Below are positions 51,676-56,515 of a stretch of 64,000 bases of DNA, one piece after another. The notes under the pieces were generated by a model, which was not told the DNA's origin, searched no databases, and saw nothing but the letters and a program-made list of their open reading frames with translations. Each line of letters opens with the position of its first letter. Within the stretch, counting starts at the first letter, position 1. Source of the DNA: Hofstenia miamia (lineage: Eukaryota; Xenacoelomorpha; Acoela; Hofsteniidae). Both the position numbers and the translations under genes were made by a program. Location of the stretch: NCBI GenBank assembly GCA_900660155.1, contig CABFPE010000424.1, positions 655,915 to 719,914 on the forward strand, read 5' to 3'.

Positions 51676-54072
51676 TGTGATCAAATTTGATTGCAAAAAA
51701 CTAAGTGTTTTAAAAGGCACTAAATATCATCCGATTCTAACAACTAATGATTCATTTTAAAGCTGAATATGGGACCTTTTTTATTTCAAATAAAAATTAC
51801 AATTTATTTAACTTAGACCCTCCAGGTGACCTCCATTTTCAGACTTCAATTTCTCGAATCTGACTCGTGCTGACCTGCAGGCTCTTTTTATAATATCTTC
51901 AGACAGATGTTCAGCAAATTCACCAACGATCTTCTTAAGCTCTTGTACACTTTGAGGCTTACATCTGTACACATGCTGAGGGGAATACCCCCAGTACCTG
52001 TCAATTCTGTTGGGCTGTTAACACAATTGCTTCCGTGGAGGCGTAAGCTTTCCATTTTAAACACTTTCTAAGGATAAACCAAATCTTTCCAAATGGCATG
52101 CGCAGTCTTATTATGGCTAAAGCAAGTCTTGACACCATCAATATTTTCTTTGGGAATCGGTGTTTTGCCTCTTTTAATTTCTTGGACTGCCCCTCTGATA
52201 CAAAATTGATCAATAAGCCTTTTAAAAGAAGAAAAACACGGCACAGATTTGGGATTTTTCGGATAAGACTTTGACCGGAATAGCTTTCTTAATTCCATAA
52301 CACATTTAACTTTCCAAACTGCAAAATAATACAGGCCCTCAGTCTCTTCGGAAATGCATCCACGCAAGTTTCCTTTTCTGATCCACACTTTCTCAAGGGA
52401 TGCCTTCAAAGACGCAATATTTGGATGAACTTTGTAACAGGCTTAGGGATCCAAGATGCCCACACAGAGAAGCCCTGGGATTTAGGTTAGGAGAATAGGG
52501 AGCCATTCTGTTGATGAAATGAACGCAGGAAATCGTGTTCTGCACCACTCCTGGACACACTTGGCTCGATGTGCTGAAGTTCAATCTTGTTGGAATATCC
52601 AAGCATTGAAATGTGTCTTACTCCAGTGTAGCACAACCTTCTCCAAGGCTTCATTTTGGTAGTAAACAGCATACATCTTGGCGTTAGGAGTGAGAAACCA
52701 GTGGAGTCTTACGTGTTGCACAAATTCCTGTCCACACCATGATCAAAGCTGGTTGCTGGAATTTGCTGATGATGCGTTAGCTGAAGCAATGGCAGATGCA
52801 GTTGAGGACCATATGCGGTTGTCTTATTTGTTGAATTGGCGTTCTACAGTTAATATCTTTTCATCAGAGAAAAGAATGGAGCGATGATTGTTGTCCACGG
52901 CGAAGTGCTGTTGCAGCAACTTGACCCGTTGCAGTCGAGTGGCTTTTGCTTTGTCATTCAAGTGATGACTAACTTGCAGCTTAAAGGGAATCAAGTAGAA
53001 ATCCTCTCTCAACACTTTGCGCACACTTTCAAGATTCACTACAATAGTTCGTGCAATTTTCCTGTCTGAACTCCCTCGTTTTTGGCAGATGTGTTGCCAA
53101 ATTGCTTTCTTCAGTGTACGGGTTCTCACAGATCTTGGTCTGCCAAATCGATGGCGGTATGAAGTGACACCTGCCTTTCTAAACCTGCTGAGAATGTTAG
53201 CGATTGTTCGCTGAGGAATACTGGTCGATTTGAGGCTGACAAAGAGAGCAATTCCATGTTGGTTCAAAGCAACAACAGCAGCATGCTGACCTTCCATTCT
53301 AAAAACGAACAGTAATGATGCACTTGACAATCAACAGCCAATCAACAGTAATAACTTTAACAGTAACAATTGTAAGCAGTAATTACAGTCAATTAATCCA
53401 CATTACATTAGCAGCAAGCGTTATCGGTTTTAAATATATATTGTGTGCCAGGACTTTGTTGTCAACCTGACTATATATATATAAGCTTTTGTATTAATAT
53501 ATGGAGGACTCACAAGTAGTTCTGGAACCGTATATTATGTTATCACACTAAGTTCTTTAGAATATAGAAAATACTTTTTAATCCGTTCAACTGTTTTTAA
53601 AACTTTTTAATAATAATTATTCATGTTTATAATACGTTTTCTCAATTTAAATTGAATTTAGGAGAGTTTTCATTTTTTGGTAAACCCCGTGGACATCCCA
53701 AAGGATCCGCATTTCATTTGATAGAGGCTGCTCGTTTAAATTCACTCACTAATTACTATCAATATTATCTCTATCACATGCTTCCTGGTGCTTGTCCCAT
53801 ATCTGTCAAACTGCTGAAGCCAATCTCAAGGTCCGTTGTTTTTCAAGTTTAAGTAAAATTTAAAATTAACTTTTCATTTATTTAGGTTTGAAGTGGTTCC
53901 TTCATTAAAATATTTATCTCGATTTGTGATAAAACAGCAGTGCAATCATGCAGAGATACCTAGTTTACCAGTTCCTTCGCAGTTGCACATGTACTTGTTA
54001 AATTGTGCCTTTTATGACGATGATTTATTCAAAAGAGTTTGTAAAAAGAAAGCTCTCCAAGTTGGAATTTAA
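16212..54072 (+). CDS. SOCS6/7-like: SOCS6/7-like suppressor of cytokine signalling (SH2 + SOCS box), 13 exons, 5' end not found
   Basis: Proposed join: 16212-16307, 17316-17492, 18484-18780, 19715-19745, 31250-31308, 33822-34013, 34756-34905, 35710-35740, 38372-38436, 39333-39376, 48174-48342, 53662-53830, 53886-54072. All junctions are AG/GT and all phases agree, giving an open frame of about 554 residues to a TAA. SOCS proteins bind phosphotyrosine through the SH2 domain and recruit Elongin B/C and Cullin5 through the SOCS box to ubiquitinate signalling proteins in the cytoplasm. The SH2 domain begins near residue 381 (WYWG, then FLVRDSS with the phosphotyrosine-binding Arg). The SOCS box begins near residue 493 (SLKYLSRFVI BC box, then SLPVP Cul5 box). 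The GxFSF and LPG...PISRF spacing matches SOCS6/7 better than SOCS4/5. The N-terminal region is Ser-rich and acidic and contains a tandem duplication of four exons. No initiator exon was recognised. Splicing is inferred from sequence alone. Confidence 0.82.
16976..17145. repeat. TA microsatellite with 118-base gap
   Basis: (TA)n on both sides of Ns at 16990-17107; an unresolved microsatellite in the first SOCS intron. Confidence 0.9.
17316..17492 (+). CDS. SOCS6/7-like gene, exon A1 of the first duplicated block
   Basis: A 177-base exon, phase 1 in and out, preceded by TTTATTTATAG and followed by GTATGT. It encodes ILPSKVRSCREEDECVYSND and later LQPMWYEASSSN. The exon at 33822-34013 carries the same landmarks (ILPSTKVCACPEDECAYN, LQPMWYEASHSN) and the same acceptor sequence, so the two exons are paralogous copies. 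The function of the region is unknown. Confidence 0.8.
18152..18304. mobile_element. Short MITE, about 150 bases, inverted ends about 40 bases
   Basis: The left end GGGCGCAAAAGATACAAC-TTTCGTTGCTAAACCAATTA pairs with the right end, whose complement reads GCGCGCAAACGATACAATTTTTGTTGCTAAACCAATTAA. TAA/TTA lies at the edges. It sits in the SOCS intron between A1 and A2. Confidence 0.7.
18484..18780 (+). CDS. SOCS6/7-like gene, exon A2
   Basis: A 297-base exon, phase 1 in and out, bounded by TTGCAG and GTAAGT. It encodes an acidic, His/Tyr-rich stretch that includes DCGCAEDECDYEIHH, a third occurrence of the Cys-x-Cys, EDEC, Tyr motif found in the A1 and B1 exons. By position it corresponds to 34756-34905, but I see no clear sequence match to that exon. 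Confidence 0.72.
19715..19745 (+). CDS. SOCS6/7-like gene, 31-base microexon A3
   Basis: This microexon encodes (Y)DSSLAIAVP(S), enters in phase 1 and leaves in phase 2. The paralogous microexon at 35710-35740 has the same length, the same phases and the same flanks (TTTTAG before, GTAAAT after) and encodes DDNSSEIAIP. It is too short to be believed alone; the matching second copy makes it convincing. Confidence 0.75.
19960..20245 (-). pseudogene. Tc1-like transposase remnant, internally deleted
   Basis: On the - strand the reading TPAYRILSGFNK (Tc1 N-terminal type) is followed closely by a C-terminal-like SNSMPRRIAEVPGL, with the catalytic core absent. It is short and broken; other readings are possible. 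Confidence 0.4.
20370..20575. mobile_element. MITE-like inverted repeat, about 205 bases
   Basis: Left TGCTACTACACGAACAATTT and right (complement) TGCTATACGAACAATTTTTA are inverted copies, and CCAATTTTTG units lie inside both arms. No coding capacity. Confidence 0.6.
20999..21902. mobile_element. Non-autonomous inverted-repeat element, about 900 bases
   Basis: The left end GTTCAGACTATCGATT and the right end (complement) GTTCCCACTATCGATT are inverted copies, each followed inward by ATGATAG. A nested pair GAGGAATACGAAAAT is found at about 21546 and inverted at about 21797. No ORF of note. Confidence 0.5.
22066..23095 (-). mobile_element. LINE (CR1/jockey-like) remnant with TTA tail
   Basis: Read on the - strand: ADLLNAYFASNFSVP, SAHDISLMLKSCKLSGP, PDGVPSFVIHE, YPACWKTSWISPLLKS, SYRPIVL (start of the reverse transcriptase), then an internal deletion leading to a C-terminal segment near 22400-22140 (HSFFNRACTAANYIL) and a (TTA)n tail (TAA on the + strand, about 22066-22091). 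A single N at 22725 separates a 223-base direct duplication (22502-22724, 22726-22948), probably an assembly artefact. The catalytic YADD region is absent. Confidence 0.75.
23096..23757. other. No gene seen
   Basis: AT-rich intronic sequence of the SOCS gene with no recognisable structure. Confidence 0.5.
24226..25665 (+). pseudogene. hAT-family transposase, broken
   Basis: Pieces in order: a finger-like N-terminus with RFFVDQHGNTEKHKKTL; a middle segment with SEADRDQLC-type reading (EADRDQLCLLLTESAPYMM, AAGKILKEL); then MFEGFGAPPDVVITRWASPL with KAALYYSKEF (25027-25281); finally TSVSVERSFSMLKKLL near 25565-25612, the dimerisation region found at the end of hAT transposases. LLTxSAPYM and TRWxxxLxAAxYY fit the DUF659-like hAT branch. 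Several frameshifts, stops and a MITE (25383-25559) break it. Confidence 0.75.
25383..25559. mobile_element. 177-base hAT-type MITE inserted in the hAT transposase
   Basis: Flanked by GGCCCCGT (25375-25382) and GGCCACGT (25560-25567), a near-perfect 8-base duplication. The ends GGGCGTACGCA and (complement) GGTGTACGCA are inverted. Taking it out restores a continuous QAPSVSVERSF reading in the host transposase. Confidence 0.7.
25885..26061. other. No gene seen
   Basis: Short AT-rich spacer between the hAT element and the LINE tail. Confidence 0.5.
26062..28653 (-). mobile_element. LINE (jockey/CR1-like) with reverse transcriptase, interrupted by Tc1
   Basis: Read on the - strand from the gap at 28653: SELETIIKNLETNKSTASYN, then FKKSDIRLIYKKGD, KKQFGFRNGFTTQDAILS, CSCVALLDLSKAFNSMNFD, the Tc1 insert, TVPQGTVLGPILFSLYVND, the catalytic box YQYADDTCL, NQLKVNIEKTQFIIFSPK, YLGVEINNDLNF and a C-terminal domain ending near 26196. 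A (TAA)n run at 26062-26078 is the 3' tail. The N at 26918 separates a 158-base duplication (26760-26917, 26919-27076). The endonuclease half is lost or lies in the 1000-base gap. Confidence 0.88.
27289..27845 (-). mobile_element. Tc1-like transposon fragment inside the LINE
   Basis: The - strand encodes the C-terminal part of a Tc1 transposase: ISYSGERTLAPVQGKI, FQQDNAPVHSTQAVKD, WPPQSPDLNIIENVWKRIK, with 34 residues between the second Asp and the Glu (DD34E). A CAGTCAAGG-like end lies at 27289; the 5' half is missing. It splits the LINE reverse transcriptase just before TVPQGTVLGP, so it is younger than the LINE. Confidence 0.85.
28654..29653. other. Assembly gap of exactly 1000 N
   Basis: The round size indicates a gap of unknown length. 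LINE sequence borders it on both sides. Confidence 0.98.
29654..30140 (-). mobile_element. LINE endonuclease-domain fragment
   Basis: - strand reading LLDLVLCSHPDYIFDISVIP and SDHSFVSFNLFVN is the end of an APE-type endonuclease (SDH box), followed by linker sequence DWFTFFHQVIS. It is GC-richer than its surroundings, like the LINE at 22 kb, and may be the same family. Near-duplicates 29654-29790 and about 29999-30132 lie around a single N at 29809. Confidence 0.7.
30294..30664. repeat. TA microsatellites
   Basis: (TA)n at about 30294-30320 and 30643-30664, with AT-rich sequence between. Confidence 0.85.
30670..31125 (+). repeat. Irregular GTATCCAGCGCCC repeat cluster
   Basis: Seven or so degenerate copies of GTATC(C/T)AGCGCCC (about 30680, 30841, 30865, 30890, 30922, 30973, 31081), several followed by TAGATATTTTAAAATTT. 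The spacing varies from about 25 to 110 bases. No family recognised. Confidence 0.6.
31250..31308 (+). CDS. SOCS6/7-like gene, exon A4 (proline-rich)
   Basis: A 59-base exon, phase 2 in and phase 1 out, encoding RSPLSITSGECHPSMPPRI. The copy at 38372-38436 encodes RSPPKIFYGNRRPSLPPRIG. The introns on both sides are also recognisably alike (TTTCTGTT before the acceptor, CACTAAC and TTGTTTT after the donor). The PPR core resembles an SH3-ligand motif, which is inference only. Confidence 0.78.
31646..32032. repeat. 126-base direct duplication around single-N joins
   Basis: 31646-31771 and 31907-32032 are the same sequence; Ns at 31772 and 31906 mark both joins. Likely an assembly artefact. Confidence 0.85.
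32961..33247. mobile_element. 287-base hAT-type MITE with perfect target duplication
   Basis: CCTTAAAT occurs at both flanks (32953-32960, 33248-33255). The ends CAGGCGCGGCTTTA and (complement) CAGCCGCGGCTTTA are inverted, followed inward by G-rich GGGGGCACC-type blocks. An 8-base duplication and CAG...CTG ends are characteristic of hAT. Confidence 0.85.
33256..33821. other. Intronic, no structure seen
   Basis: AT-rich sequence upstream of exon B1. The last 40 bases resemble the intron end before exon A1. Confidence 0.5.
33822..34013 (+). CDS. SOCS6/7-like gene, exon B1 of the second duplicated block
   Basis: A 192-base exon, phase 1 in and out, preceded by TTATTTATAG and followed by GTATGT. 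It encodes SILPSTKVCACPEDECAYN and LQPMWYEASHSN, clearly paralogous to 17316-17492. A joining codon formed with exon A4 (31308) keeps the frame open, so blocks A and B can be spliced in series as well as used alternatively. Confidence 0.82.
34756..34905 (+). CDS. SOCS6/7-like gene, exon B2
   Basis: A 150-base exon, phase 1 in and out, bounded by TGTTTAG and GTAATA. It encodes a highly Ser/Asp/Glu-rich segment (core SVNSYDLSSESSQDLSSSN) that is probably disordered. It takes the position of A2 in the second block but lacks the EDEC motif. Confidence 0.75.
35710..35740 (+). CDS. SOCS6/7-like gene, 31-base microexon B3
   Basis: Encodes DDNSSEIAIP(S), bounded by TTTTTAG and GTAAAT. It has the same length and phases as the microexon at 19715-19745. 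Confidence 0.78.
35741..36833. other. Intronic, no structure seen
   Basis: AT-rich sequence between microexon B3 and the Tc1 element. Confidence 0.5.
36834..38226 (-). mobile_element. Tc1-like transposon, full length but decayed
   Basis: The ends CAGTGCTATAGAAAAGTTTG and (complement) CAGTGCAGTGGAAAAGTTTG are inverted, with TA on both sides (36832-36833, 38227-38228). The - strand transposase is split into several frames: a helix-turn-helix start TKSEKSRILDLVKNGMS, a middle part RKTSNRTDSRIVNLV, and a catalytic part HDSAPCHRAGMIKKLL followed by DWPGSSKDHHSIENL with DD34E spacing. 1393 bases, the usual Tc1 size. It lies in the SOCS intron before exon B4. Confidence 0.88.
38372..38436 (+). CDS. 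SOCS6/7-like gene, exon B4 (proline-rich)
   Basis: A 65-base exon, phase 2 in and phase 1 out, encoding RSPPKIFYGNRRPSLPPRIG and a Lys. It is paralogous to 31250-31308 and lies between a Tc1 element (ending 38226) and a foldback element (starting about 38525). The intron similarity to copy A stops at the foldback boundary. Confidence 0.8.
38525..39205. mobile_element. Foldback element with TTAGGG-like arms
   Basis: The arms TTTGCGTTATCTCCC (38539) and its complement (about 39174-39188) are followed by about 150 bases of diverged inverted sequence. The left arm is rich in AACCCTAACC/CCAAACC and the right arm in GGTTAGGGTTTAGG. The interior has no ORF except repeats of these motifs. Its left edge coincides with the point where the duplicated SOCS intron similarity stops. 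Confidence 0.7.
39333..39376 (+). CDS. SOCS6/7-like gene, linker exon before SH2
   Basis: A 44-base exon, phase 1 in and phase 0 out, encoding DPVLEDVIKEFYFQN, bounded by AATTTAG and GTAGGT. It fits the pre-SH2 helix position known in SOCS proteins and joins in frame to PPWYWG of the next exon. It has no second copy, so it lies outside the duplicated block. Confidence 0.65.
40331..41614 (-). mobile_element. Tc1-like transposon with nearly intact termini
   Basis: The 22-base ends TTGGCTGCAAAAAAATGAGA and its complement match apart from the outermost base and are flanked by TA (40329-40330, 41615-41616). The element is 1284 bases. The - strand carries transposase pieces described in the next entry. 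The good termini suggest a relatively recent arrival. Confidence 0.92.
40448..41428 (-). pseudogene. Tc1-like DD34E transposase, few breaks
   Basis: A 196-codon reading (41038 to 40448) holds the whole catalytic core: VWITDECVFQLHRNKVQVW, KIMVWGALSYRGFYLKILDG, ILQQDGATPHTSAKTKNWF, SSADLSPIENVWQILKND. There are 34 residues between the second Asp and the Glu. The N-terminal DNA-binding part lies upstream in two other frames: SQISRSTYFQKLKKIRQGE with RRKGSGRPRK (41428-41162), then TEADISLHETTFQRTLKKSG (41271-41074). Two frameshifts therefore separate it from an intact gene. Confidence 0.9.
41656..42763. other. Intronic, no structure seen
   Basis: AT-rich sequence between two transposons in the SOCS intron before the SH2 exon. 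Confidence 0.5.
42764..44113 (-). mobile_element. mariner-like transposon (IS630-Tc1 group), decayed
   Basis: Perfect inverted ends CAGGGTGTTTATAATGT flanked by TA (42762-42763, 44114-44115). The - strand transposase starts with a helix-turn-helix region (TMKEIRADYQLRFNKEPPPK, TILRWQDKL, 43757-43984). After a frame change comes WKLVMFSDECAIYRSS with HVMVWAAMAEDYLIGPYFF (43205-43558), then further broken reading DGAPA and KESRPYIL. The FNKEPPP N-terminus and WF-x-DGAPA core differ from the DD34E elements nearby, so it is a separate family. Confidence 0.85.
44241..45420 (-). pseudogene. DUF4806-like transposon-associated gene, fragmented
   Basis: Three separated - strand pieces follow a DUF4806-type protein in order. 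The first, 45420-45230, has IVHAIVEFLTDNEISIVLQH and NGNVSWPRTCS, resembling the VEF...WP start. The second, 44704-44489, has ILYLPVKSLEEYKVLNEQI, resembling the FPL-x-S-x-EEL-x-x-LE core. The third, about 44400-44275, has IAGLGGQNIGSNVYRAM and NSVADKISWTW, resembling the IGG...A-x-K-x-SWTG end. Such proteins often accompany the tnp2-like transposase type found just downstream at 46-48 kb. The match is from memory of the family pattern. Confidence 0.5.
45640..45880 (+). pseudogene. Possible DDE (pogo-like) transposase C-terminal fragment
   Basis: The 72-codon reading ending 45876 contains SSVFTRAISSLGLQKCI and LKTSFMIAGFCPWTANFPLD, which resembles the ...AF-x-x-CG-x-x-PF-x-P-x-x end of pogo/Tigger-type transposases. 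It is isolated, + strand, and opposite to its neighbours. Weak call. Confidence 0.3.
46075..47978 (-). mobile_element. CACTA/EnSpm-like (tnp2-type) transposase gene, decayed, with introns
   Basis: - strand order: ISNVLLTSLHKIACCCP; SLDFNIDGLSISKSSKSHIW followed by PILCSTSV; YLELNEVLKNG; FICDAPARAYFRNFKL; LRSDSDYFSENEYEDSDHHK; SFALDPMHLILEG. A spliced-looking jump (GTAGTG to TTTGTAG, about 47037 to 46863) leads to GVVKRLIFFWRTAPT, then FGKEFLVYNIHAFTH near 46540, a MITE, and HFSCFKYENCLKSIRKLIR (46278-46075). The DGLxxxKSS...WPIL, CDAPARA and DPMHL landmarks are those of tnp2-like transposases. Frameshifts and a MITE break it. Confidence 0.7.
46270..46499. mobile_element. Palindromic MITE, about 228 bases
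   Basis: AAGGCCACGGTTAGACTAG and its complement form the ends, flanked by TA. Inside, CACCCGAGATAATT and CGATCACGAAGAAATCG have inverted partners, so nearly the entire element folds on itself. It interrupts the tnp2-like transposase between FTH and HFSCFKYEN. Confidence 0.88.
48174..48342 (+). CDS. SOCS6/7-like gene, SH2 exon 1
   Basis: A 169-base exon bounded by GCTTTAG and GTAATA. It encodes the N-terminal half of the SH2 domain: WYWG start, PDGTFLVRDSSND carrying the conserved phosphotyrosine-contacting Arg, then LFTISFRSSNQTFHSRL. This closely follows the SOCS family pattern (WYWG, G-x-FLVRDS, SFR). It lies downstream of an 8.8 kb intron full of transposons. Confidence 0.95.
48839..49395. 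mobile_element. Foldback element with GTCGTA arms and TTAGGG-like core
   Basis: The left end GGGGTAGTTTTTTAACGTCG and right end (complement) GGTGTGGTTGTTTTAAGTCG are inverted. Both arms consist of TTTTTTAATGTCGTA-type units of about 15 bases. The core (about 49001-49245) holds about five 45-55-base units of GGGTTAGGGTTTAGGTCTAT type. TATATATT at both flanks (48831-48838, 49396-49403) may be an 8-base target duplication, though the left copy is in a TA microsatellite. Confidence 0.72.
49404..51490. other. Intronic, no gene seen
   Basis: 2.1 kb of AT-rich sequence inside the SH2 intron of the SOCS gene. I see no transposon signature. Confidence 0.5.
51496..51675. repeat. TA microsatellite with 114-base gap
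   Basis: (TA)n on both sides of Ns at 51531-51644. Confidence 0.9.
51800..52400 (-). pseudogene. mariner-like transposase, internally deleted copy
   Basis: - strand: CFSSFKRLIDQFCIRGAVQE, then KRGKTPIPKENIDGVK with CFSHNKTA (N-terminal helix-turn-helix part), followed without a catalytic core by a C-terminal-like VYKSLRRSLVNLLNICLKIL and KMEVTWRV. This is a mariner with its middle removed, lying directly downstream of a different mariner copy. Confidence 0.55.
52400..53475 (-). mobile_element. mariner-like (maT/Bmmar6-type) transposon, decayed
   Basis: - strand transposase in a 168-codon first part: VALNQHGIALFVSLKS, RTIANILSRFRKAGVTSYRH, GRPRSVRTRTLKKAIWQHI, SVRKVLREDFYLIPFKLQVS, RSILFSDEKILTVERQFNK. 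Further on come LHWFLTPNAKMYAVYYQNEA, FNAWIFQQD, TSAHRAKCVQEWC, PYSPNLNP, CYKVHPNIASLKASLEKVW, split by several frameshifts and stops. A possible terminal CAGGTTGACAACAAAGTCC beside TA lies near 53470. The resemblance to maT-like mariners is from memory. Confidence 0.8.
53662..53830 (+). CDS. SOCS6/7-like gene, SH2 exon 2
   Basis: A 169-base exon between ATTTAG and GTCCGT. It encodes GEFSFFGKPRGHPKGS, the C-terminal half of the SH2 domain (HLIEAA), and LPGACPISVKLLKPISR, which matches the LPG...P-x-x-L-x-x-P-[IV]-SR linker of SOCS6/7 between SH2 and the SOCS box. A 5.3 kb intron precedes it and a 55-base intron follows. Confidence 0.93.
53886..54072 (+). CDS. SOCS6/7-like gene, SOCS-box terminal exon
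   Basis: Encodes RFEVVPSLKYLSRFVIKQQ, then IPSLPVPSQLHMYL, a short basic tail and TAA at 54070-54072. The BC box (SLxxxCxxxI in the family) carries Ser where the conserved Cys normally sits. The Cul5 box LPxP is intact. No AATAAA is obvious close downstream. Confidence 0.93.
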
Positions 54073-54544
54073 TTATCAATTGAACATTTTCGCTGTAAAT
54101 TATTCATTTTAAAGTTGTATTGATCAATTTTAGTTTAATATATTTGACGTTTTTGACTAGTAGGATTCATTGAGATATAGCATGAAACGCTGACAATGTT
54201 GGCTAAAATATTTTTTTTCAAAAGATGTAAATGTTATTTTGTTTGACATTTTATAATTTGTTTCAGAAGGGATACCACGTTTAAATTCAACCATTAATTA
54301 AAATCATTTATATATATTTAACGGTTCGAGGGTTGTGAATTTTTAAACATGTATAGCAAGTAATTAAAACATTTGTATTTTGCCTTATAATTGGAATTTT
54401 TTAATAAGATTTTGACAAATTGAACAAGTTAGTCTTTTTCATCATCAAATTGCGTAAAATAGCTTTAGCTAATACTATCTTGTACAAACAATTTAAAAAA
54501 TAACAATAATGCGAATATAGAAAAAATTTTTGTGAGCGAACTTT

Positions 54545-55262
54545 ATGGATGCGTGTTTGATGAAAGACAACAGAAGTCTCAAAATGTGTAGAGTGAAAAG
54601 GAGCAAATTGAATGTAATCAAAGGGACCAAGATTATATTTTTCTAACCGAGTTGAAAAAAGGATCGAGACTTGAAGCTGAAGAACAACGGGGAATAAATT
54701 AAGTGATAGTAGTGCAGATTTGTAAGTGAGAGTAGGAGAAATCCACTTAACAATACGAGGACAACGCCCAACCGAGTACAGAAGTGACCTTGGAATAGAC
54801 CAACAATGAGAACCATATGAAATGATAGGGAATGGAATCGGAAGGTAGATTTTTTATGCCATTAAGGGCAGAGAGAGGATGCAGCATTCCTAAGTTTTAA
54901 GTTAATATGAGAAGACTAAGATATGGAAATGGATAGATGAAGACCAAGGCGGATATATTCGTAAACAGCAGAAAGTAGGGTAGAATCGAGAAAAGGGCTA
55001 GGGAAAGGCGTGAAGACTAGAAGATAGCCAATCAAGAAGTCTATCAATAGCAGTTTGAATTATAGTGAGCGTCCGGATTAAAAGAGTAGATTATAATACC
55101 ATCAGCATATAGACTGCTTGTGCAAGGAGGTGTACATAGGGGAAGGTCATTAATTGAAAAAAGAGAAGAATGGCAAACAGAGAACTTTGAGGCAGCCCAC
55201 TAGAAATTGCGACACCAGAAGAAAATTGCAATGTTAATGTAGATTCTCTTTGAAGCGAATAA
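54545..55262 (-). mobile_element. LINE reverse-transcriptase fragment
   Basis: - strand: TLQFSSGVAISSGLPQSSLF, then SINDLPLCTPPCTSSLYADG (the YADD box region with a change), then NPDAHYNS-like sequence and RLLDWLSSSLHAF, and decayed thumb/C-terminal sequence to about 54545. It is the first transposon outside the SOCS gene on its 3' side and may belong to the same LINE family as 22-23 kb. Confidence 0.65.
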
Positions 55263-56394
55263 TGACCCTTTGGTTTTGCTGTGGTCGGCTTCGAATTTTA
55301 TAACGAAAACTAATTATTGAAATTTATTTTAGTAATTTTGTATTGTATAGATTATTGTATTTGGCATTTTTAGCTTATCAATCTTTGAGTTCTTTCGTAC
55401 CTGGTGTTTTTATAATATCTTTTGAGTAAACTCGTTTGAATCGAGGATATATATATATATATAAAATTTATTGAATATATCTCAAGAACCCCTAAGTCTT
55501 TTCTTGGAAAGTTGACATTGCAAATAACTACTTCTATAGAATAGCACTATTAAAAATTCGGACCTCTCAGTATTAATTATTGCCGTAATTTGTGGCTATT
55601 ATCACATATATTTGCGAAATATCTATGAAAAATGTTCAAGTTTATTTAATGACAAATTCTTGTCAAAAGTTGATGCTCAATATATCGCTATTTCTGCTGA
55701 ATCTAAAATAAAAACAGAATGTAAATGTTTAAATCTCATTGAGCTATAACTCCAAAGTTGTTCAATGCGAGAATTTCTAGCATTTTGAATATTTGATCTT
55801 CAAATGATATCTCAAAAATTTCTTGGGATATCGATTTCAAAATTTGAACACAACATGTAATTCTGATACGATTCAAGAATAAATTTAATTTAAATTTTTA
55901 TGCATAAATGCAATATTGGTTGAAAATAGCTAAAAATTCGCAAAGTATGCAAAATGCAAATGTTTATTAAATATTTTCTATTCTATGCATTTTATGTTAT
56001 ACACACTTCCAAAGAGCAACATTAGCCGCAGATTTTAACTAAAGGGCCAAAATCTAATGGGCTGGATTAAAAAAACTGGTAAAATTTATTGAGAAGGCCT
56101 AATTTGGAATGTTATAGCTCAGTCATTCGTTATCCAAGTTTCAATATTTTTTCATGAGTAGATTGGTAATTGCTTGAACTTTATTACAATATCAATATTT
56201 CCTGCACTTTCAAAAATTTTTTGGGGATTCGTTTTCAATGGTAAAAGTGGTTCTATGATCTCTACTCAATACCAAACCCACATATTGCAATTCAAATTCC
56301 TAATAATTCAGTGATATCATGAAAATAGTTTTTATTTGTCATTTTAACATTAATGATTGGACATGAGTAGTTAGGACAAGCAGAAGGAGAACAC
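55263..56394. other. No gene seen
   Basis: AT-rich intergenic sequence with a short (TA)n at 55448-55463. Confidence 0.5.
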
Positions 56395-56515
56395 ACACTT
56401 TTGATTCTGATTGGTTGAGAGGCTGGTCACGTGATAGGGTCTCTGATTGGTTGAATGTTACTCATTGTGAGGTCGTGGATAATGGCGGAGTGATTTTACT
56501 GACGTCATATACTTT
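56395..56515. promoter_or_regulatory. Promoter-like cluster (2 inverted CCAAT, E-box, YY1-like, CRE)
   Basis: Within about 100 bases: TCTGATTGGTTGA twice (ATTGG at 56410 and 56446), CACGTG at 56428-56433, ATGGCGG at 56482-56488 and a palindromic TGACGTCA at 56500-56507. The patch is markedly GC-richer than the flanks. The gene it would serve is not identified. It could also be the promoter of a transposon. Confidence 0.45.
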
